DNA of 64,000 nt from Alkalilacustris brevis (lineage in GTDB: Bacteria > Pseudomonadota > Alphaproteobacteria > Rhodobacterales > Rhodobacteraceae): positions 33,284 to 97,283 of the forward strand of contig NZ_QNVJ01000070.1 of assembly GCF_003350345.1 (NCBI RefSeq). Direction: 5' to 3'. Below the pieces are notes generated by a model that was not told the origin of the DNA, searched no databases, and was given only the letters and a program-made list of their open reading frames with translations. Within the stretch, counting starts at the first letter, position 1. Every line of letters starts with the position of its first letter. A program made the position numbers and the translations under genes. Shown one piece after another: positions 46,480-54,897 of this stretch.

Positions 46480-46551
46480 CGTGACACCGAGTCTGCGGTT
46501 GCCCTCATTGGCCATCCGATCCACGCCATGCTGGTGCATTTTCCCATCCCC
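46471..46551 (+). pseudogene. DUF2231-family membrane protein, N-terminal fragment
   Basis: From a GTG at 46471 the plus strand reads DTESAVALIGHPIHAMLVHF, the conserved DUF2231 start, then loses similarity at about 46551 where an opposite-strand CtaG-like fragment begins. DUF2231 genes commonly accompany caa3-type oxidase clusters. Only about 27 residues remain. Confidence 0.6.
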
Positions 46552-46820
46552 AAGACGCCGCGATGCCGGCGCCCGCCTTGGCCCCCGCCGGCAGAACTTC
46601 GCGCCGGAAGGCCAGCACCGCACCCTGCAGACTGGCCTGCATCAGCCAATAGCCCGGCAGCGCCCAGACCCGCCCGGTTGCAGACGACCGGCACATGCTC
46701 GGGCCAGAGCACGGCGGAGTTCACGGCGAACAGAGCGCTCAGCGGCCGCGGCGGCCGCGCCGGAAATGCCACCGCCAGCAAGGGTGACACGCCGGCGATA
46801 AGCAGTGCCGCGTGCAACAA
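46552..46820 (-). pseudogene. CtaG-like oxidase assembly protein remnant, frameshifted
   Basis: The minus strand reads MLHAALLIAGVSPLLAVAFP ... SAVLWPEHVPVV in one frame and then, after a shift near 46675, VWALPGYWLMQASLQGAVLAF in another. Together they resemble the central membrane part of the caa3-oxidase CtaG family (helix, WxxHxP-like loop, helix with QxSL). Both ends are missing. Assignment is by general resemblance. Confidence 0.5.
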
Positions 46821-46856
46821 CCGATTTCTTGACCATGTTCAGCAATATTTGTCGCT

Positions 46857-47456
46857 TCAGCATGATCCGGCTCCTTCAGGCACCAGAACCGCAGCCGACG
46901 CCTTGCGATGCGCTCCGGCCGGGCGCGGCATCGCACTGGTGCGCGGCATTTGCGCATGATTTGCCGCCTCGTCATGCGCTATAGTCCGGTTGAGCGTGGC
47001 TCTGCCCCGACTTACGCGGCTCTTGATCGTGCCGATCGTGCATTGGCAGGCATCGGCGGCTTCCAGTTGCGAGAACCCGTAGGCCCCCATCAACACAAGC
47101 GGTCGACGCTGGGTATACGGCAGCAGGGCAATGGCTGAAATCAGCTCTTGCAGAGCAAGCGCATGATCTTGACGCGGCTCTTCGAACAGGGTTTCGGCCA
47201 TGGCGCCCCCGGCGTCCTCGACTTCGCGACGATACTTGCGCAGCTGCGAAAAGAACGTGTTGCGAAGGATCGTGAACAGCCAGGCGCGCAAATGGCTATC
47301 GGGGCGGTAGCTGTCGCGGTTGACCCAGGCCTTCAGAAGCGTGTCCTGAACCAGATCCTCTGCCCGATGTTGGTTGGATGTGAGCTTCAGCGCATGACGG
47401 CGCAGCGACGCTGCTTGCTGGGGAAGAAGTGTGTGAAACGGATGTCGTTCGGTCAT
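46857..47456 (-). CDS. EcfG-like (ECF15 general stress) RNA polymerase sigma factor
   Basis: 199 residues from the ATG at 47456. Region 2 reads AEDLVQDTLLKAWVNRDSY and RAWLFTILRNTFFSQLRK, then YRREVEDAGGAMAETL; region 4 reads LMGAYGFSQLEAADACQCTI and GTIKSRVSRGRATLN. This pattern is that of EcfG/SigT/RpoE2, the alphaproteobacterial general-stress sigma factor that recognises GGAAC-N16/17-CGTT. No nepR or phyR gene is adjacent, so it may be a second, accessory EcfG. About 35 residues after region 4 are an unusual extension. Exact matches to the promoter consensus occur upstream of genes at 53570 and 59785. Confidence 0.85.
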   Translation of the reverse strand: MTERHPFHTLLPQQAASLRRHALKLTSNQHRAEDLVQDTLLKAWVNRDSYRPDSHLRAWLFTILRNTFFSQLRKYRREVEDAGGAMAETLFEEPRQDHALALQELISAIALLPYTQRRPLVLMGAYGFSQLEAADACQCTIGTIKSRVSRGRATLNRTIAHDEAANHAQMPRTSAMPRPAGAHRKASAAVLVPEGAGSC

Positions 47457-47652
47457 GGGTTGTGTCTCGCATTCAGTTGAGATTTGACATGAGTTTCCAC
47501 CCCTGCCGTGTCGCCGGCAGCTCGAAACGTCTTGCATTCTGGGTTCCCGCCGGTTGGCCGGATCGGCTGCGGTCGAAGCTAGCCGTCAGGCCTGCCGCAA
47601 CAGTGGCCCCCGCGTGGGAGAAACGTTTGGGGGCCCACCATCAGGGTGCGCA
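47457..47652. other. Intergenic region upstream of the sigma factor gene
   Basis: 196 bp without a gene. A bulged GC hairpin near 47588-47641 (GTGGCCCCC against GGGGGCCCAC) may terminate the DUF892 gene's transcript. A GGAAC on the minus strand near 47560 has a CGTTT only 13 bases later, too close for the EcfG consensus, so autoregulation is not supported. Confidence 0.35.
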
Positions 47653-48144
47653 TCAAGCTGCTGCGGCAGCGTTCAGGCGTTTCTCGGCCAGCTTCGACAG
47701 GGCCCGGTCGGCGCCATACTCTTCATCCAGCGTTGATTTCAGGAGTGCTGCCGCCTTCGGATGGCCGAGTTGCCTGGCCCAGGCGACCAATGTGCCGTAG
47801 CGCGCGATCTCGTAGTGCTCGACCGCTTGCGCAAGCGAGATGAGCGCGGCATCCATCGTCTCGGCGTCATCGATATCGGCCATCAAACCCTCGGCTTCTT
47901 CGACCAGGCCGACCATTGCATCGCATTTTGCACCGCGGGCCGCCTTGCCAAGGCTTTCGAACACATCTTCAAGCCGCACGACATGGTCTTCGGTTTCATC
48001 CCGGTGCGACGACAATGCTGCCTTCAGACTCGGATCAGTCGCCTTGCGCTCCATTTTTGGAAGTGCCTTGAGAATTTTGCGCTCGGCGTAAAGAACGTCC
48101 TTCAAGGTGTGAAGGAAGAGGTCGTCAAGGGTTTCGATCGTCAT
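47653..48144 (-). CDS. DUF892 (YciE/YciF-like) ferritin-like stress protein
   Basis: 163 residues, all-helical. TLDDLFLHTLKDVLYAERKI is the family start, and the acidic residues and histidines of a four-helix ferritin-like bundle follow (KAALSSHRDETEDHV, VEHYEIARYGTLVAWA). Members are induced in general stress, often in sigma-S or EcfG regulons. The gene lies upstream of the sigma factor gene on the same strand. Confidence 0.9.
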   Translation of the reverse strand: MTIETLDDLFLHTLKDVLYAERKILKALPKMERKATDPSLKAALSSHRDETEDHVVRLEDVFESLGKAARGAKCDAMVGLVEEAEGLMADIDDAETMDAALISLAQAVEHYEIARYGTLVAWARQLGHPKAAALLKSTLDEEYGADRALSKLAEKRLNAAAAA

Positions 48145-48264
48145 GGGTGTCTCTCCTGTGAGATGTGTGCTGGCATTTGCGCGATACGCTGGCTGCGAAA
48201 ATTCCAGATGAGGGAAAATGGATAGCAGCGGCAGCCTTGGCCCCGGTCGGAGCGTGAGGCGGCG

Positions 48265-48492
48265 TTAGTTGACCCGTAGATCTTGAGTTTTCGCCGCCCC
48301 GCGGTGCGGAACGCGGTCCACTGGGTCGAGCGTGCGCATGGCATTGTTGAGGTCTGACCAGAAAAGCTCCATGAAGCGTTCCGTGCGTTCCTTGCTTCGC
48401 AGCGCTCGGATTGCTCTGTTTATCAAGCGGTCAGCTTCAATTGCTTCGGTGAGCGAGCGTATGAAGAGTTCCGACTGGTTTTCTTTGGGCAT
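48265..48492 (-). CDS. Hypothetical protein, 75 residues
   Basis: A charged, probably helical protein (LFIRSLTEAIEADRLINRAI, then RFMELFWSDLNNAM). GGAGAAAGGAA precedes the ATG. No family recognised. It sits among stress-type genes on the same strand as the DUF892 and sigma genes. Confidence 0.6.
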   Translation of the reverse strand: MPKENQSELFIRSLTEAIEADRLINRAIRALRSKERTERFMELFWSDLNNAMRTLDPVDRVPHRGAAKTQDLRVN

Positions 48493-48545
48493 CTTGGATT
48501 CCTTTCTCCGTGACGTACGGAAGTGGATTGACGCGGTTCAGGATC

Positions 48546-48638
48546 TCACAGCAGCAAAGCGATGATGAGCACGACGAAAAGCGGTGCTCCGAGAAGCCAG
48601 GCGATGAGTGGTGTAGATATCGATGCGAAGCCGGGCAT
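48546..48638 (-). CDS. Tiny single-helix membrane protein, 30 residues
   Basis: ATG at 48638 with AGGGA about 9 bases upstream; the product begins MPGFASISTPLIAWLLGAPL and ends in FVVLIIALLL, giving one membrane helix covering most of the protein. Codon use keeps third-position GC high. It lies 53 bp upstream of the 75-residue gene on the same strand, so both may be in one transcript. Too small for normal gene callers; function unknown, and chance occurrence cannot be excluded. Confidence 0.5.
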   Translation of the reverse strand: MPGFASISTPLIAWLLGAPLFVVLIIALLL

Positions 48639-49086
48639 AACTCGACGGTCCCTGTTTTTTGACGGATGGGTCGATCAGTTGATGTGCCGTCACCGCGCCG
48701 CTGATTGGCGCGCGAACATTTTTAAAGTCGACTGGAGAGCCGGATTTTATCGCCCGCCGAATAGTGAAGTGGGAAGGGGGAGTGGGGTTCCCGTTTCACT
48801 AATCGTCGGCCTGGCCCTCCAGTCTTGTAAGACACTCGTGACTCACGGTGCCTCAGTGATTCGAAGTTACGTTTTTTGGGAGTTGGTGAGTAGCGACGGA
48901 ATCTACTCATACCCTCGGCGCGTGGCAGCTCGAGGGCCCCGCAGCGTGCCGGTCAATTGAGTATTCGGCGGTGCTGAATCTTGTTATTTGTGATTTGTGT
49001 GACCAAGTGATGCCGAGGATCATATTCTGGTTGCCCCATGAGAAAACTCACGCCAGAACGGCAGTCAGCGCTCATTGGAGAAGGTC
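48639..49086. other. 448-bp intergenic region before the giant signalling gene
   Basis: No gene is supported. The segment from about 48720 to 49010 is lower in GC than its surroundings and probably holds divergent promoters. No GGAAC-type stress promoter was found on either strand here. Confidence 0.4.
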
Positions 49087-52000
49087 ATGTCTGAACACGG
49101 AGCGCAATCAGACCTGCGAGTCATTGCCGTCGGCGCCTCTGCCGGCGGGCTGGAAACCTGTCGCGCGCTTTTGAAAGACATGCCCGGGGATGTGCCGGCC
49201 GCGCTGATTCTGATTTTGCACCTCGACCCGTCGCACGACAGCATGATGGTCGATCTGCTCGCCCGCCACACAAGGCTGAAGGTTGTACAGGCGTCGGAAG
49301 GCATGGCGCTGCAACCGGGGGTCGTGCATGTCATCCCGCCGGGCGCTTTCCTGACCGTTGCCCATCGGGTCATCCATCTGTCCGAACCCGAAGGCGGCAA
49401 GGCGGTGCGGCTTCCGTTCGATGTCTTGCTGCGGTCGCTTGCCAAGGATGCGGCCGCACAGGCGGCCTGCGTTGTCCTGTCGGGCACGGGCACCGACGGC
49501 AGCTTGGGCATTGCCGAGGTCGATGCCGCCGGCGGGCTGGTGATCGCACAGGACCCCAAGGAGGCAACCTACTCGGGCATGCCCGAAAGCGCCATTGGCA
49601 CCGGTTCCGTGGCACAGGTTCTGCGCATCGACCAGATGATTGGCGCGCTCAAAGAGTTCTGGGGGGAGGCGTCGGAAGACTCAGCGCCGGAAACCGACGC
49701 ACCCACGCGGCGCGACGACACCGCCCCCCGCGACGATCCTGCGCGCACGGCCGACTATGACGACCTGCTTTCTTATGTGAGCAAACATGCCGACCAGGAT
49801 TTCGCACTCTACAAACGTGGAACCCTGGAGCGTCGCATAGCCCGCCGCATGGCCATTGTCGGCCTCGGGCCGGACGAGACGGCGCGCTATCTGGACATGC
49901 TTCGATCCGATGCCGAGGAACGCGCCCGGCTTTTGGCCGACCTCCTGATCCATGTCACCAGCTTCTTTCGCGACCCTTTGGTGTTTGACCACCTGACCGA
50001 AAAGGCCATTCCCGACCTACTGGCGGAATTGCCGGCCGATCGGCCGCTGCGGGTGTGGGTCGCCGGGTGCAGCACGGGCGAAGAGGCCTACAGCATCGCC
50101 ATGACCTGCCTTGAGGCCATGGACAAGGCCGGGACGGGCACGCGATTGCAGATCCTTGCCTCGGATATCGACCCTGACGCCATCGCGACGGCGCGGGCGG
50201 GGTTCTACCCCAAGGAGATCGAGACCGCCGTGTCCCCCGAACGTCTGGCCCGGTTCTTCGTGTCCGAAGAAGGCGGCTGGCGGGTCACCTCGGCCTTGCG
50301 GGACGTGATCGTGTTCACTGTGGCGGACCTGCTGTCGGACCCGCCGTTTTCCAGGATCGACCTGGTGTCGTGCCGCAATCTTCTGATCTATCTGGGGCCG
50401 GACGCGCAGAAGCGCGTCATCGCGCGCTGCTGCTTTGCACTGCGCCCGGGCGGGCTGTTACTGCTGGGGTCTGCGGAGATGCCGGGGCAGAGCGATGACT
50501 GCTTTGCCGTCGAGGACAAGAAAGCACGGCTTTGGCGCCGCGTCGGGCAAAGCCGCCCTGGCGATCTGCATTTCGTGACCGGCAAGCGCGAGGAGGCGTC
50601 GCCAACACCCTCCCCCACGCCCGTGGGGCGGAGCACGCTGGCCGAACTGTGCCGCCGGATCGTGCTGGAACGTTATGCCCCCGCCGCCGTGCTGCTGAAC
50701 AGCCGGCTCGACGTTCTGTATCTGCTCGGGCCGACCGAAAAGTACCTGAAGATTACCCAGGGCCACCCCGATCCTGGTGTTCTGGGAATGTTGCCCAAAG
50801 CCCTGCGCGCACGGTTTCGCGCGGCGGTGTCATCGTGCAACCCATCGAACCCCTTCGTGACCGTATCAGGCGGCCGCCTTACCGGCGGCACCGGCTTCAA
50901 CATCGAATTTCACACCGTTTCGGCGGGGAAAGAGCCGTTATTGCTGGCCTGCTTTGTCGATACGCCGCGTCCGGGCCAGGGCGCTGGCTCAGAAGCATCG
51001 GAGACCGAGAAGACGGACCGCGCTTCGAATCTCGAGGCCGAACTGGAGGCCACGCGCAGCGACCTGCACGACGCCTTGCGCGATCTGGAACAGGAGGTCG
51101 AGGCACATGCCGCCGATTCCGCCGAAGCGCTTTCGGTGAACGAGGAGTTTCAGTCCACCAACGAAGAATTGCTGGCCTCGAAAGAAGAACTGCAATCGCT
51201 CAACGAGGAGTTGACCGCGCTCAACAGCCAGTTGCAGGAAACGCTGGAACGGCACCGCACCACCGCCAATGACCTGCAGAACGTGCTGTTCAGCACCGAC
51301 ATTGCCACGCTGTTTCTGGACATGGACCTGAATATCCGGTTCTTCACCCCTGCGGCACGTGAAATTTTCCGCGTGATCCCGAGCGATATCGGCCGCCCCC
51401 TTGCAGACCTTGCAGCTGTGTCCCGCGATGACGACCTGACCCAGGACGCCCGCACGGTGCTCGAGTCTTCCGACCCGATCGAGCGTGAAATCGAAGGGGG
51501 CGGGGGGCTTTGGTTTCTGCGCCGGGTCCAGCCCTACCGCGCCGAGGGCGGGCGTGTGGAAGGCGTCGTGGTCACCTATAATGACATCACCGAACGCAAA
51601 CGGAACAATGCGGCCCTGGAGGCCGCAATGCACGAGGCCGACCGGGCGACCAGAGCGAAATCACGCTTCCTCGCCGCCGCCAGCCACGACCTGCGCCAGC
51701 CGCTGCAATCGATGGCGCTGCTGCATAATCTGTTGACCCGAAACAAGCGATCGACCGAAGGCGTCCGTCTGGCCAAGCTTCTGGATCAGACGCTGAATTC
51801 CATGACAGCGATGCTGGATTCGATGCTGGATAGGAACCGGATCGAATCCGGCGTCGTCCGGCCGGAGATGCGCCCCGTGCCCCTCGTCCCGCTGATGCAG
51901 CGCCTCGTGGATGAATTCGGCCCGCTTTGCAGTCGCAAGCACCTGAAACTGCGGTTCGTGCCTTGCAAGGCCTGGGTCCATACTGATCCGCAGCTACTGG

Positions 52001-53400
52001 AGCAGATCCTGCGCAACCTGCTGTCCAATGCCCTGAAATACACGCCCAAGGGCGGCATCCTGCTGGGGTGCCGGCGGCGCGGCGAGCATTTGACCATTCA
52101 TGTCTGCGACAGCGGCATCGGGGTGGCGGCGTCGGAAACCAAGACCATCTTTGACGCCTATCACCAGGGTGACAAGGCCCCCGCGCTTGCCGAAGGTGGC
52201 CTCGGGCTTGGGCTGTCAATCGTTCAGCGGCTTGCACAGCTTATGGAGCATCCGATCGCTGTGCGTTCGAATCCCGGAAAGGGGTCGGCCTTCATGATTA
52301 CGTTGCCGGTTGTCGATGCAGATCGCGATGACCGGCCCGACCCGAACATGGTGTCCGAGCTGACCGATATACAGCGGCAGACCGGAACGATCCTAGTGGT
52401 CGAAGACGAGGAGCAGCTGAAGGATCTGCTGGCGGAGGTTCTCACCAAGGAGGGGCACACGGTCATTACCCATACCAATGCCAAGGATGCGCTGGCATGG
52501 GCCAGTGGCGACGTCGCCAGGCCCGATCTTCTGTTGACGGATTTCGACCTGCGCGGAGGCGCCAGCGGCTTGCAACTGGCGCAGGATCTGCCGGACGTTC
52601 TGGGCGACAAGCTGCCGACCATCATACTGACCGGCGACATTTCCACCGCGACACTGCAGAACATAGCCAAGGCTGATTATCAGCAGGTCTCCAAGCCGGT
52701 GATGCCCGAGGTTCTCCTGGCGCAAATTTCCGATCTGATGCTCACGGCCCGGACTGCACAGACCAGGACCGTCCGACGCGCTGAGGCGTCCAGCACGACT
52801 GTGCATGTCATCGACGACGATCCGATGATCCGCAAATCCATGCGCCGCCTCTTCGAGGCCGAGGGCTGGATGGTTGCCACATATCCCTCGGCCGAAGATT
52901 TCCTTGCCCTGCCGCGACCCGAGGGGGACCACTGCCTTCTGGTCGATCACCGTCTGCCCGGCATGAATGGTGTGGCATTGATCGCCCAGCTGCGGGCCGA
53001 GGAGCTGCAGTTGCCCGCCGTCATGCTGACCGGCCATGGTGACGCCGCCATGGCGGTGGCCGCGCTGAAGGCCGGGGCGTCGGACCTGATCGAGAAACCG
53101 GCAAGTGCCGCCGACCTGCTGGCCAGTGTGCGCCACGCAATCGAGGCGCGCGAAGATGACCACGCGCAGTCCGAGTCGCGCAAGGCCGCGCAGAACCGGT
53201 TTTCGGATCTCACGCCGCGCGAGCGCGATGTAATGGCGCGCGTTCTGAAAGGCGCACCGAACAAGATCATCGCGGCCGATCTGGGGATCAATCAGCGCAC
53301 GGTCGAGAACCATCGCGCCGCAGTGATGCGCAAGACCGGGGTGAACTCCCTTCCCGCGCTGGTCCGGCTCGCGATTGCGGCCGGCCTCGAAAGCGCTTGA
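49087..53400 (+). CDS. Giant hybrid signalling protein: CheB-CheR-coiled coil-PAS-histidine kinase-REC-REC-LuxR HTH
   Basis: 1437 residues from an ATG preceded by GGAGAAGGTC. Order: CheB methylesterase (about 10-190; Ser18 in GASAGG, His45, Asp137), CheR methyltransferase (about 223-490; AdoMet motif WVAGCSTGEEAYSI, then CRNLLIYL), a coiled coil (about 645-725), PAS (about 735-835), HisKA with His867 in ASHDLRQPLQS, HATPase with DSGIGVA and GGLGLGLSIV, REC1 (from about 1100; Asp1152), REC2 (from about 1238; Asp1287), and a FixJ/LuxR-type HTH (1372-1437, LTPRERDVMARVL). CheB-CheR-PAS-kinase hybrids are known; the added REC-REC-HTH puts sensor, relay and DNA-binding output in one chain. All key residues are present. 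The input signal and target genes are unknown. Confidence 0.93.
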   Translation: MSEHGAQSDLRVIAVGASAGGLETCRALLKDMPGDVPAALILILHLDPSHDSMMVDLLARHTRLKVVQASEGMALQPGVVHVIPPGAFLTVAHRVIHLSEPEGGKAVRLPFDVLLRSLAKDAAAQAACVVLSGTGTDGSLGIAEVDAAGGLVIAQDPKEATYSGMPESAIGTGSVAQVLRIDQMIGALKEFWGEASEDSAPETDAPTRRDDTAPRDDPARTADYDDLLSYVSKHADQDFALYKRGTLERRIARRMAIVGLGPDETARYLDMLRSDAEERARLLADLLIHVTSFFRDPLVFDHLTEKAIPDLLAELPADRPLRVWVAGCSTGEEAYSIAMTCLEAMDKAGTGTRLQILASDIDPDAIATARAGFYPKEIETAVSPERLARFFVSEEGGWRVTSALRDVIVFTVADLLSDPPFSRIDLVSCRNLLIYLGPDAQKRVIARCCFALRPGGLLLLGSAEMPGQSDDCFAVEDKKARLWRRVGQSRPGDLHFVTGKREEASPTPSPTPVGRSTLAELCRRIVLERYAPAAVLLNSRLDVLYLLGPTEKYLKITQGHPDPGVLGMLPKALRARFRAAVSSCNPSNPFVTVSGGRLTGGTGFNIEFHTVSAGKEPLLLACFVDTPRPGQGAGSEASETEKTDRASNLEAELEATRSDLHDALRDLEQEVEAHAADSAEALSVNEEFQSTNEELLASKEELQSLNEELTALNSQLQETLERHRTTANDLQNVLFSTDIATLFLDMDLNIRFFTPAAREIFRVIPSDIGRPLADLAAVSRDDDLTQDARTVLESSDPIEREIEGGGGLWFLRRVQPYRAEGGRVEGVVVTYNDITERKRNNAALEAAMHEADRATRAKSRFLAAASHDLRQPLQSMALLHNLLTRNKRSTEGVRLAKLLDQTLNSMTAMLDSMLDRNRIESGVVRPEMRPVPLVPLMQRLVDEFGPLCSRKHLKLRFVPCKAWVHTDPQLLEQILRNLLSNALKYTPKGGILLGCRRRGEHLTIHVCDSGIGVAASETKTIFDAYHQGDKAPALAEGGLGLGLSIVQRLAQLMEHPIAVRSNPGKGSAFMITLPVVDADRDDRPDPNMVSELTDIQRQTGTILVVEDEEQLKDLLAEVLTKEGHTVITHTNAKDALAWASGDVARPDLLLTDFDLRGGASGLQLAQDLPDVLGDKLPTIILTGDISTATLQNIAKADYQQVSKPVMPEVLLAQISDLMLTARTAQTRTVRRAEASSTTVHVIDDDPMIRKSMRRLFEAEGWMVATYPSAEDFLALPRPEGDHCLLVDHRLPGMNGVALIAQLRAEELQLPAVMLTGHGDAAMAVAALKAGASDLIEKPASAADLLASVRHAIEAREDDHAQSESRKAAQNRFSDLTPRERDVMARVLKGAPNKIIAADLGINQRTVENHRAAVMRKTGVNSLPALVRLAIAAGLESA

Positions 53401-53469
53401 CGCAGGGGCGCGGTGCGGGATGCGATCGGGTTTCCTTGCGGCTTCTGCCCTACGCACCGGATGATGCTT

Positions 53470-53495
53470 GGAACGAGAAGCGGCCACGGCGCGTT
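53470..53495 (+). promoter_or_regulatory. Predicted EcfG general-stress promoter (exact match)
   Basis: GGAAC (53470-53474), 17 bases, then CGTT (53492-53495), an exact match to the alphaproteobacterial EcfG consensus, 75 bp before the esterase gene at 53570. The consensus is established knowledge; its use here is inferred. Confidence 0.65.
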
Positions 53496-53569
53496 TCGGA
53501 ACTCGTACCCTAAGCGCGCGCATTTCCTTCGATTGTCGAGGGTGTACGCCTCCTTTCAAGGACTTTCTC

Positions 53570-54718
53570 ATGTCACCCAGCTTCGCGGCCACGATGCGCC
53601 GCACAACCCGAATGATGGATCCACATAATCAGTTCAAGGTTGTCCGAAATCTGCAGAAGAGCATGGCGGAAGTCATGATCAACGCGGCCTTTGCCCCGTT
53701 TGCAGACCAGGCGCCAAAGGGCGCCAAGCGGCGCAAGGCCAGGGGCCCGAAGGTGGGTCGGTCGCTGGGGGGCGTTGTGCAGCAGTTGCGCGCGGCGCAA
53801 CCGCTGATGGGCGGGGCCGTCGGCCGGCCGACCGGGCGCCAAGCCACGCCGCGCATTCCGACGGGTGCGCAGTATATGGCCCGCTGGCATCGCAGCGCTG
53901 CGGGATCACGCGGCTACAAGCTCTATCTGCCCGCCAGCCGGCCGAGGCGACCCAAGGGCCTGATCCTGATGCTGCACGGCTGCTCGCAAAACCCCGATGA
54001 TTTTGCCATCGGCACCCACATGAACGCACTGGCCGAAAAGCATGGCCTCGCCGTCGCTTATCCGGCGCAGACCAGAAGCCGCTTCAACAGGGCGTCGTGC
54101 TGGAAATGGTTCCGGCCGACACATCAGCACCGCGGCGTGGGCGAGCCTGCCATTCTGGCCTCGCTGACGCGAAAGCTGATGCGAGAGTTCGGCATCCGCC
54201 GCGACGGCGTCTTCGTGGCCGGATTGTCTGCCGGCGGCGCGATGGCCGTGATCCTGGCGGACCTCTATCCGGAGGTCTTTTCGGCGGCGGGAATTCATTC
54301 CGGCCTTGCCCGCGGGTCGGCGCACGACGTGGTCTCGGCGATGTCAACCATGCGCAGCGGCGCAGCTTCCACGGGTTCCATACCGGCCGTCGATGCGCGC
54401 GCACTCCCGGTTCGGCGGATCATCTTTCAAGGTGCGGCCGACAGAACCGTCCACCCCTCAAATGCCGGGATGATCGTTGCGGCGGCGGTCGGGGATGACG
54501 TGGTGCCGACAAGAACTGACAACCGCTCGGCAGGCGGGCGCGAATATGCCCGCAGCGAATATGCCGGAGCTGACGGCACCACCCTGGTCGAGTTCTGGAT
54601 GATCGATGGCGCGGGGCACGCCTGGTCCGGCGGGCGACCGGCGGGATCCTATACCGACAGAAAGGGGCCAGACGCCTCGACTCACATGCTCCGATTCTTC
54701 ATGGGGAAATCCGCCTGA
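53570..54718 (+). CDS. PHB depolymerase-family (PhaZ/LpqC-type) esterase
   Basis: 382 residues from an ATG with AAGGA 7 bases upstream. The N-terminal 110 residues are basic and low-complexity (GAKRRKARGPKVGRSLGG) with no signal peptide. The catalytic domain follows: LMLHGCSQNPDDFAIGTHMN (oxyanion hole), lipase box GLSAGGAMA, aspartate in FQGAADRTVHPSNA, and histidine in DGAGHAWSGG. Family members cleave polyhydroxybutyrate or feruloyl-type esters; the lack of a signal peptide suggests intracellular storage-polymer use. An exact EcfG promoter motif lies upstream, so it is likely stress-induced. Confidence 0.88.
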   Translation: MSPSFAATMRRTTRMMDPHNQFKVVRNLQKSMAEVMINAAFAPFADQAPKGAKRRKARGPKVGRSLGGVVQQLRAAQPLMGGAVGRPTGRQATPRIPTGAQYMARWHRSAAGSRGYKLYLPASRPRRPKGLILMLHGCSQNPDDFAIGTHMNALAEKHGLAVAYPAQTRSRFNRASCWKWFRPTHQHRGVGEPAILASLTRKLMREFGIRRDGVFVAGLSAGGAMAVILADLYPEVFSAAGIHSGLARGSAHDVVSAMSTMRSGAASTGSIPAVDARALPVRRIIFQGAADRTVHPSNAGMIVAAAVGDDVVPTRTDNRSAGGREYARSEYAGADGTTLVEFWMIDGAGHAWSGGRPAGSYTDRKGPDASTHMLRFFMGKSA

Positions 54719-54732
54719 GACCAGTTCAGGTT

Positions 54733-54758
54733 GGAACGCCCGCGACCTCTCCGGAGTT
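54733..54758 (+). promoter_or_regulatory. Possible EcfG promoter (near match) for the PRC-barrel gene
   Basis: GGAAC (54733-54737), 17 bases, then AGTT (54755-54758): one mismatch to CGTT. A transcript from here would begin close to 54766, right at the long hairpin, and lead into the PRC-barrel gene at 54898. Confidence 0.4.
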
Positions 54759-54766
54759 ATTTCCAT

Positions 54767-54837
54767 GTGACCGCAACCCGAAGCGGACCCTGCCGCGCAA
54801 GACGACAAGAGGTAATGACGCTTCGGGTTGCGGTCAC
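54767..54837. repeat. 19-bp perfect inverted repeat (long hairpin)
   Basis: GTGACCGCAACCCGAAGCG (54767-54785) is exactly complementary to CGCTTCGGGTTGCGGTCAC (54819-54837), with a 33-base loop. No T-run follows. It lies in the 179-bp gap between the esterase and PRC-barrel genes, immediately after a possible EcfG promoter, so it may be a 5'-leader RNA structure, an operator, or a terminator for the esterase gene. Confidence 0.85.
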
Positions 54838-54897
54838 GACCCTGCAGGGGGCACCTGCTGCCAGCGATCCCGGCCTAGAAGGATCAAGGAGAATCTC

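Noticed and set aside
52393..53604. 403-codon minus-strand frame inside the giant kinase gene
   Set aside because: Antisense to REC and HTH modules whose catalytic residues are clear on the plus strand.
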